A stretch of 5,973 nucleotides of DNA from Chloroflexota bacterium (lineage in GTDB: Bacteria; Chloroflexota; Anaerolineae; Anaerolineales; UBA4823): contig DAOVCZ010000133.1 in the NCBI GenBank assembly GCA_030669775.1, positions 1 to 5,973 on the forward strand. The letters run 5' to 3'. Positions 1-4,649 of this stretch are shown here, piece by piece. The translations under genes and the position numbers were made by a program. Position 1 is the first letter of the stretch. Every line of letters starts with the position of its first letter. The notes beneath the pieces are model-generated. The model searched no databases, was not told the DNA's origin, and saw only the letters and a program-made list of their open reading frames with translations.

Positions 1-62
1 ATAATTGTTCCCAATTTTCGGCAGAGAAACGTACATGTGAACTAATGTTTCTGGAGGAAAAT

Positions 63-1430
63 CTACAATTGGCCTGAATCCTCCCAATTGGATAACAGAT
101 CCAAATATGCTGGATCTTGATAACGTTTGAGTTCAAATGCAGCTGCATAACTTGGATGATCTGTACCCAGCAAGTGGAGAGCGAGAAGTTCACCAGCAGC
201 TAATGAAGCCATCAAGCCATATCCGGATAGTGCTCCGAGAACCCAGGTGCCTTCGACAGGTAGCGGACCGATCAATGGACGATTTTCTTTAGTTTTCGTG
301 TAATAACCACCGTCCATAAGCGGTCTGGGCGGTTTATCGAAATAGTGCTTCAATTCTGGGATCATTGTCGCCAGACCGCGCAGAGCGATGTCTGGATAAT
401 CACTATCCAGTGGAGGCGGCAAAACCGGATCAACTTCTAAGGTGTGATATTCCCATAGCATGAGAATTATTGGGCTGTCCTCGAGTCCTTCGGGACGGGT
501 GTGGACTCCTGGTGGAAATTCTTCCAGCAACCAGCGGGTGTCTTGATCCTCGGCCAGAAATGCACTCTCTTCCTTTGACCAGGGCAATTTTTGGGCGTCA
601 TTCCAAATTAATAATGGAGCTTCCCTGGGGATGATTTTCAGGTGATCAGCGGTCGAGACTTTAAAATGCAGCTCACAATATACTGGGAGCTGGACGTCGA
701 GTGTCTCTGAAATTTGGCTCAGAAATGGACCAGCAGCGTTAACAAAATGGTGTGTTTGGATGCGTTCTCCTCCCTCTAGATGGACTGCACGAACCCGTCC
801 ATGCTCAAGATCGACCCCATTAACTCGCTCCTCGAGCAACTGTACTCCGTGAGTTTTTGCTTGAGCGAGAAGCAGGCTGCCAAGCTGTTGAGCACTGAAC
901 CAACCCGCCCGGCGAATGTGCAAGCCAGCGATGGCCTTCTCAGTGATGTATGGATAATGCCGCCGGAGCAAGTTTCGATCGAGGATCAAATCTGCACCAT
1001 CTGGACTACCGGTAAATCCATGTGGTTCAGGTGGAATGTATTGAGAGTCGCTTGAGTCCCCTCTGAATATTCGCAGCGGACCCGCTCCAAGCCGTGAGGT
1101 TTCCTCGGCGTTAGCAAGCATCGAGGGGATTTTTTCTGGATTACCAGTTAAGTATAAATACCCACGGCGGTTAAGATGGAATTCATTGCCGGTTGTATGT
1201 GCCAGGTCTTCGATTAGATCAATGCTGCGGTTCATCAGGCTGACCATGGCGTCGCCTGGTCCTGGCCACCAGTTGCGGTAGCACTCAGTGGATTTATCAC
1301 TGGTCAAACTCAACGGAGGACGTTCGTCGATCAGGAGAATATCCTTCAATCCGTGCTGAACAGCGAGGTTGTACGCCGCGCTGATTCCTGCAATTCCTGC
1401 GCCGCAGATGACTACATTTTTTCGATCCAT
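63..1430 (-). CDS. FAD-dependent oxidoreductase, DAO superfamily
   Basis: Probable flavoenzyme of the D-amino-acid oxidase / sarcosine oxidase / FOXRED1 type (DAO fold), 455 residues, a normal length for the family. An N-terminal Rossmann motif G10-x-G12-x-x-G15 follows the first beta strand. The acidic end of strand 2 (D35-E36 in LLIDERPP) should bind the ribose of the FAD adenosine. The segment KSTECYRNWWP (46-56) lies where DAO proteins carry a conserved flavin-contacting stretch. The C-terminal block RPLIGPLP, followed by WVLGALSGYGLMASLAAGE (about 384-414), is the typical second FAD-binding region. No signal peptide or membrane helix is seen, so it is presumably cytoplasmic. The ATG lies six bases after the alaX stop codon, with a weak GGATGG about 10 bases upstream, which suggests cotranscription and coupling to alaX. 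The substrate cannot be read from the sequence; an amine or amino acid is the family expectation. The family is confident, the substrate unknown. Confidence 0.9.
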   Translation of the reverse strand: MDRKNVVICGAGIAGISAAYNLAVQHGLKDILLIDERPPLSLTSDKSTECYRNWWPGPGDAMVSLMNRSIDLIEDLAHTTGNEFHLNRRGYLYLTGNPEKIPSMLANAEETSRLGAGPLRIFRGDSSDSQYIPPEPHGFTGSPDGADLILDRNLLRRHYPYITEKAIAGLHIRRAGWFSAQQLGSLLLAQAKTHGVQLLEERVNGVDLEHGRVRAVHLEGGERIQTHHFVNAAGPFLSQISETLDVQLPVYCELHFKVSTADHLKIIPREAPLLIWNDAQKLPWSKEESAFLAEDQDTRWLLEEFPPGVHTRPEGLEDSPIILMLWEYHTLEVDPVLPPPLDSDYPDIALRGLATMIPELKHYFDKPPRPLMDGGYYTKTKENRPLIGPLPVEGTWVLGALSGYGLMASLAAGELLALHLLGTDHPSYAAAFELKRYQDPAYLDLLSNWEDSGQL

Positions 1431-1436
1431 GAATAG

Positions 1437-2159
1437 TTAGCCATCCAGGCGTACATAAATCCGTTTGTTTATTTTGCCCTTGCTCTTATAGTCTACAATC
1501 TCGATCCGGCCAACTTCAGATGTATTGTTGACATGGGTGCCGCCATCCGCTTGCAAATCGAGACCTTCAATTTCAACAACCCGTACTTCCTGGATACCCT
1601 CGGGGAGTAAATTAATTTTGGTGCGGATCAAATCTGGGATCTGGAAAGCTTCATCGCGCGGCAGAATATCCACCCTGACAGGGCGAGCATTGTCAACCTC
1701 CTGGTTGATGGCGGTTTCTATGGCCTGCACCAAGTCCTTGTGCATCGTCTCGAATTCGAAATCCATCCTGCCTGACATTGGTTCCATCGATCCTCCGGTT
1801 ACTGAAGAACCGTAGTCCCGGAAAATTACTCCACACAAGATATGCATGGCAGTGTGAGTGCGCATTAGCTGATAACGGCGATCCCAGTCGATCTTCCCGC
1901 TAACAGTCAGACCAATTTGTGGTAAGGGGAACTCACTGTCAATGATGTGCAAGATGTCTGGCCCAACTTTTCGAGCTCGCTTGACCCAGTAATCCGATTC
2001 TTTAACTGTTAACTGGCCTGAATCTGCTGGTTGTCCGCCGCCTCCAGGATAAAACGCGGTTTGATCTAATATAATGGCGTTATTCTCGGGATCAATCCTG
2101 GTGATTATCCCCTGAAATTCTTGGATGTAGCTATCTTTCTGGTATAGAAGTTCGGTCAT
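1437..2159 (-). CDS. alaX: AlaX-type alanyl-tRNA editing protein
   Basis: Free-standing relative of the alanyl-tRNA synthetase editing domain. Such proteins hydrolyse Ser-tRNA(Ala) and/or Gly-tRNA(Ala) in trans in the cytoplasm. Numbered from the chosen start (240 residues), the N-terminal part has the signature DQTAFYPGGGGQPADSG (about 33-49). The zinc motif HTAMH (H102, H106) follows, and the C-terminal tRNA_SAD region carries DGGTHVNNTSEVGRI with H209. The length and the N-terminal glycine-rich domain fit the AlaX-M class. The second zinc motif is usually C-x-x-x-H; here the cysteine position is Asp205. I believe some stand-alone AlaX proteins share this, but I cannot verify it. Start choice: an ATG at 2165 directly abuts the Shine-Dalgarno AGAGGG (2166-2171), whereas the ATG at 2159 sits six bases from it, so 2159 is preferred. 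It is first in an apparent operon with the downstream FAD oxidoreductase. Confidence 0.92.
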   Translation of the reverse strand: MTELLYQKDSYIQEFQGIITRIDPENNAIILDQTAFYPGGGGQPADSGQLTVKESDYWVKRARKVGPDILHIIDSEFPLPQIGLTVSGKIDWDRRYQLMRTHTAMHILCGVIFRDYGSSVTGGSMEPMSGRMDFEFETMHKDLVQAIETAINQEVDNARPVRVDILPRDEAFQIPDLIRTKINLLPEGIQEVRVVEIEGLDLQADGGTHVNNTSEVGRIEIVDYKSKGKINKRIYVRLDG

Positions 2160-2165
2160 AAGCAT

Positions 2166-2171
2166 CCCTCT
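2166..2171 (-). promoter_or_regulatory. Ribosome binding site deciding the alaX start
   Basis: Minus-strand AGAGGG. It touches the first ATG (2165) with no spacer and lies six bases before the second in-frame ATG (2159). Normal spacing therefore favours 2159, shortening the protein by two residues (Met-Leu). Confidence 0.7.
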
Positions 2172-2201
2172 TTTTTCTAAATAATCTTGGAGATAGGAAC
2201 C

Positions 2202-2230
2202 AGTATACAGAATAATTTCCAGCTACGCAA
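2202..2230 (-). promoter_or_regulatory. Candidate sigma70 promoter for alaX and the oxidoreductase
   Basis: On the minus strand a -35-like TTGCGT (2225-2230; 3 of 6 to consensus) is followed after exactly 17 bases by TATACT (2202-2207; 5 of 6 to TATAAT). Transcription would begin near 2195, giving a leader of about 36 bases before the alaX ATG. Position and spacing are right; the -35 match is only moderate. Confidence 0.5.
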
Positions 2231-2255
2231 GACTTTGTGATCTCGCAGGTGGAAA

Positions 2256-2280
2256 AGATCAAAAATAAGAAAATTGATCT
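2256..2280. repeat. Inverted repeat AGATCAA / TTGATCT
   Basis: Perfect 7-base arms at 2256-2262 and 2274-2280 around an 11-base A-rich centre. The repeat lies about 25 bases upstream of the proposed alaX -35 element, so it could be an operator. A weak hairpin or chance in AT-rich DNA are the alternatives. Confidence 0.4.
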
Positions 2281-2338
2281 GGAAGCTTTCGTAAAATCTA
2301 TCGATTATCTGCTAAAATACTTCATACCCAATAGCCCC

Positions 2339-2370
2339 ATGATAGATGAGTGTATCATTTAGTAATGATA
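2339..2370. repeat. Overlapping inverted repeats, TATCATT/AATGATA cluster
   Basis: Three related segments: ATGATA (2339-2344), TATCATT (2353-2359) and AATGATA (2364-2370). The middle one is complementary to both neighbours. It can pair leftward (6 bp, 8-base loop) or rightward (7 bp, loop TAGT), which excludes the other hairpin. At DNA level the same arrangement is a pair of overlapping palindromic half-sites of the kind bound by dimeric repressors. It lies about 130 bases before the start of the rightward gene. Function is inference. Confidence 0.5.
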
Positions 2371-2480
2371 AATGTCTCGGAGGTAGTGGTAATCCAAAAT
2401 GCTTGAGGCAGTGCATCTCTAAAGCAGACTGATAATCGTTTAAAGTTATCCCCAAAGAGTTTATTGTCTAATCACCTGTT

Positions 2481-2487
2481 AGGAAGG
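2481..2487 (+). promoter_or_regulatory. Ribosome binding site deciding the start at 2497
   Basis: AGGAAGG ends nine bases before ATG 2497. An in-frame TTG at 2464 would extend the protein by 11 residues but would place this site inside the gene and has no comparable site of its own, so ATG 2497 is chosen. Confidence 0.75.
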
Positions 2488-2496
2488 ATTATTGAC

Positions 2497-3960
2497 ATGA
2501 ATACGATACAACCTGAACCAAATTTACAAATCGCGCACACTTGGTGGCGGAAAATAAAACTATCTTATGTACCAGATCAGGAATCCCCTCTACTTGAAGA
2601 CTTTACAGAGAACCTGCTTGATCGCTTTCGTAATGCCGGACACAATGTTTATGATCAGCCAGGTCCGGGTACTGAGGTATTAATGACCACCTCCCAATTT
2701 AATCAACCAATCCGCTGGCGTGATGCGATGATCTTCAATGCCCGGCGACGTTTCAACTTGGACCACTCACCGACAATTTTCACGATTGTGCAGGCTACCC
2801 CAGAGGAAGTGCAGGAAAAATTAGACTATTTTGAACAGGTGTTGAAGAAAGATCCACCTGATCCGATGGATTTTGCTTTACCTGGTCTGGGACCAGAGGC
2901 GTATCAAACCTTGTACGAGCAGGGAAAGCGCGGCGGACCAATACTGGCATTGTTGCGGACAGTCCAGACCCAGGCAATGAGTTTTCGGGTGGTGCTGGTA
3001 GTTGGTCATCAGAAAGCTGAGCAGGCATACGTTTTTGACTTAGTTGGTGCCCATCCAAGGATCGATGCCTCCGATCCAGATTTGTTTTATAAAGATATCA
3101 TGGGAAGAATCGTCACCGCCATGAGCACGAATGAGATCACAGAACACCAATTAGTTGGTGACCCAATTTCGAAAGAGGTTTGGGATTCACTCGAAACTCC
3201 AGCTGCTATGCAGAGAGCTGGTTATGAATTGGGCCAACGTCAATTTTTCACTGAAATGGTGTTGGTTACAAATCTGGCAACAGTGCCATCGGTACCGGAT
3301 GCCATTGCCAGCCAATATAGTGAAGGCTGTTTTGCTACCTGGGATCCTGAGATTAATGCCCTGGTTACCACAGTAACAGGTAGTGCACGCCCGGTTGTCA
3401 AGGATAATCTTACCGATGATGAATTAGCGATCATTATCGGTGTCCGTCCGGATGGCAAAGGTGCCTTGATTAATAATGTGGAAGGCAAACGGAATGATCC
3501 TCCATCTTCAGAAGCGGTAGAGCTGATTGAGATGGATAAAGATTTACCGAAAATTACGCTAGATGATGGGTTTGAGGTGCCTGTCTCCAGATCAAAACTT
3601 CATGGACATCGTGGGGTGTCAGCCTACAACCCTCAACATGTCGAGCATGTATTTCTGGAAGAACCATATTATCACTACCCTGTTTCATGCTCTACCGAAG
3701 CACAGGCTCACGCAATTCATAACGCATTCTCAAGGTCAGTAGCTCTGCAAGATCCAAGTGATCCTCGAGAGGTTGTCTTTACCATCTTACCGGGACATGG
3801 CATCGTGATCGCCGAAAAATGGGTACCAGGCAAGGAACCCTTCCAGGTCATGTGGGAGTATATGGATGAGGGTTGGTTGGTGATCGATAATATGGTGCCT
3901 CAAGGGGTCTTGACCTTCAAACCGGATGGGAATGGGTTGATGATTCTCCATATTGAGTAA
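2497..3960 (+). CDS. Conserved-looking protein of unknown function (487 aa)
   Basis: I do not recognise this protein. It is predicted soluble and cytoplasmic, with no signal peptide or membrane helix, and is moderately acidic. Visible landmarks, numbered from ATG 2497: a strand-like hydrophobic run FRVVLVVG (about 163-170); SEGCFATWDP (275-284), then a Val/Thr-rich stretch and TGSARPV; GVRPDGKGA (315-323); and GKRNDPPSSEAVE (330-342). A histidine-rich part follows (H369, H371, H381, H384, H393, H405, H408) with HGHRG and YYHYP, and then LPGHG (431-435). These glycine-, proline- and acid-rich motifs look like conserved active-site loops, and the His cluster could bind metal, but this is inference. 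No known catalytic signature could be assigned; a sugar-isomerase-like fold was considered and is unproven. It is followed after 3 bases by a small membrane-anchored protein, so the two are probably cotranscribed. Confidence 0.85.
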   Translation: MNTIQPEPNLQIAHTWWRKIKLSYVPDQESPLLEDFTENLLDRFRNAGHNVYDQPGPGTEVLMTTSQFNQPIRWRDAMIFNARRRFNLDHSPTIFTIVQATPEEVQEKLDYFEQVLKKDPPDPMDFALPGLGPEAYQTLYEQGKRGGPILALLRTVQTQAMSFRVVLVVGHQKAEQAYVFDLVGAHPRIDASDPDLFYKDIMGRIVTAMSTNEITEHQLVGDPISKEVWDSLETPAAMQRAGYELGQRQFFTEMVLVTNLATVPSVPDAIASQYSEGCFATWDPEINALVTTVTGSARPVVKDNLTDDELAIIIGVRPDGKGALINNVEGKRNDPPSSEAVELIEMDKDLPKITLDDGFEVPVSRSKLHGHRGVSAYNPQHVEHVFLEEPYYHYPVSCSTEAQAHAIHNAFSRSVALQDPSDPREVVFTILPGHGIVIAEKWVPGKEPFQVMWEYMDEGWLVIDNMVPQGVLTFKPDGNGLMILHIE

Positions 3961-3963
3961 TCC

Positions 3964-4470
3964 ATGTCCGATGAATATTATCGACAACGTGCTGCACGCA
4001 GGGGACGCATGTATTGGATTATTGGGGGTGTTATCTTAGTTATTGTATGTGTTGTGGCTGGTGTGATCAGAAGTTACCAGGATTCATGCACAGGAAGTTT
4101 CGATCGTTCTCCTCAGGCTGTGATTGAAAGTTATACCCAGGCAGTGCTTGAGGGAGATGTTTCTGGAGTGACAAATTGCTGGCAGCATGATCCGTTCTTC
4201 GAGACTGATACGGGCTGTTCAGAGATGTGCCTCTCTAAAGTCTATGGCAGCCAATTTCAAGTCAATGATGTTGAATTTGGCGAAAGTTATGCGACTGATG
4301 ATGGCAGATTGAATATGGATGTTAGGGTTTCAGCTTTTTGTCAAGATAGTGACCAGAATTACACTGCAGAGATCACATTGGATACCGTTGGGCAAAACTA
4401 TCCCTGGAAACACTGGCATATTGTTTACAGCACTTTCGGTGGCACTGTGACTGAGCCCTGGTGTAAGTAA
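3964..4470 (+). CDS. Single-pass membrane protein with Cys-rich outer domain
   Basis: 168 residues of unknown function. The N-terminus is strongly basic (RQRAARRGR, 7-15) and is followed by one hydrophobic helix (about 17-35). This predicts a signal anchor with the N-terminus inside and the remaining ~130 residues outside. The outer part begins with a segment like SPQAVIESYTQAVLEGDVSG (49-68), which resembles the first helix of NTF2-like/DUF4878 domains; that assignment is tentative. Six cysteines lie outside the membrane (C42, C72, C85, C89, C126, C167), an even number that would allow three disulfides. A seventh (C29) is in the helix and lacks a lipobox. The ATG is 3 bases after the stop of the preceding gene and has only a weak GAG upstream, so translation is probably coupled. 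An ATG at 4009 has AGGGG four bases before it, but using it would remove the basic flank of the anchor. Confidence 0.8.
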   Translation: MSDEYYRQRAARRGRMYWIIGGVILVIVCVVAGVIRSYQDSCTGSFDRSPQAVIESYTQAVLEGDVSGVTNCWQHDPFFETDTGCSEMCLSKVYGSQFQVNDVEFGESYATDDGRLNMDVRVSAFCQDSDQNYTAEITLDTVGQNYPWKHWHIVYSTFGGTVTEPWCK

Positions 4471-4582
4471 GGAAGGGGAGAATATTCTGGGGAAAGGTGG
4501 TGAGATCGTGCTCTCAGAACAGAGTGAATCCCAAAATATCCTGAGCAGATCAAATCGATATCCTCAAATTTCTCAAGCAAAT

Positions 4583-4604
4583 AATACCCCGAACCAGGGG
4601 TATT
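4583..4604 (+). terminator. Rho-independent terminator after the two-gene unit
   Basis: A perfect 8-bp stem, AATACCCC paired with GGGGTATT, closes a 6-base loop GAACCA and runs into TTTTATTA. It lies 112 bases after the stop of the membrane-anchored protein. The A-rich left flank could let it act weakly on the other strand. It also sits about 43 bases before the likely start of the next plus-strand gene, so that gene needs its own promoter or read-through. Confidence 0.8.
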
Positions 4605-4634
4605 TTATTAATCTATTCTCACCTAGAAATCTCT

Positions 4635-4649
4635 GGAGCGAATAGCATC
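4635..4649 (+). promoter_or_regulatory. GGAG ribosome binding site before a non-standard ATC start
   Basis: GGAG (4635-4638) is followed after eight bases by ATC (4647-4649), which is in frame with the spermidine-synthase-like protein. No ATG, GTG or TTG exists in this frame between the upstream stop (TGA 4542-4544) and TTG 4713, so this is the best-placed candidate initiation site. Confidence 0.45.

Larger units (their letters stand above)
2160..2496. other. Divergent intergenic region, AT-rich, no gene
   Basis: Spacer of about 340 bases between alaX (leftward) and the unknown 487-residue protein (rightward). It holds the alaX Shine-Dalgarno and promoter, an inverted repeat at 2256-2280, a cluster of TATCATT/AATGATA repeats at 2339-2370, and an isolated GGAGGT at 2379-2384. 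Only tiny open frames of 4-7 codons start inside, such as those at 2339, 2372 and 2399. No convincing sigma70 promoter for the rightward gene is visible. Isolated -10-like elements (TAAAAT 2313-2318, GATAAT 2431-2436) lack a -35 at proper spacing. Confidence 0.7.

Noticed and set aside
1..36. Possible start of another minus-strand gene at ATG 36, running off the window
   Set aside because: Only 12 codons are visible (MYVSLPKIGNNY) and no Shine-Dalgarno precedes it, so it cannot be supported.
66..90. CAATTGG/CCAATTG inverted repeat overlapping the end of the oxidoreductase gene, possible terminator
   Set aside because: Only 7 AT-rich pairs with an 11-base loop and a weak T-run; the arms are themselves palindromic and coding, so it is not convincing as a terminator.
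780..1055. Plus-strand open frame of 91 codons
   Set aside because: Lies entirely antisense to the well-supported FAD oxidoreductase and shows no recognisable domain.
1525..1815. Plus-strand open frame of 96 codons
   Set aside because: Antisense to alaX motif regions; Ser/Arg-rich composition typical of a shadow frame.
2464..2496. TTG start adding 11 residues to the unknown protein
   Set aside because: ATG 2497 has AGGAAGG at normal spacing; the TTG has no comparable ribosome binding site.
2497..3960. Sugar isomerase (fucose/arabinose type) identity for the unknown protein
   Set aside because: The resemblance is only impressionistic (GC-F-T and His-rich loops); no diagnostic metal-ligand pattern could be matched, so no function is assigned.
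4497..4544. GTG-initiated 15-codon frame in the same frame as the membrane protein
   Set aside because: Ends at TGA 4542-4544, so it cannot be the N-terminus of the downstream protein without stop read-through.
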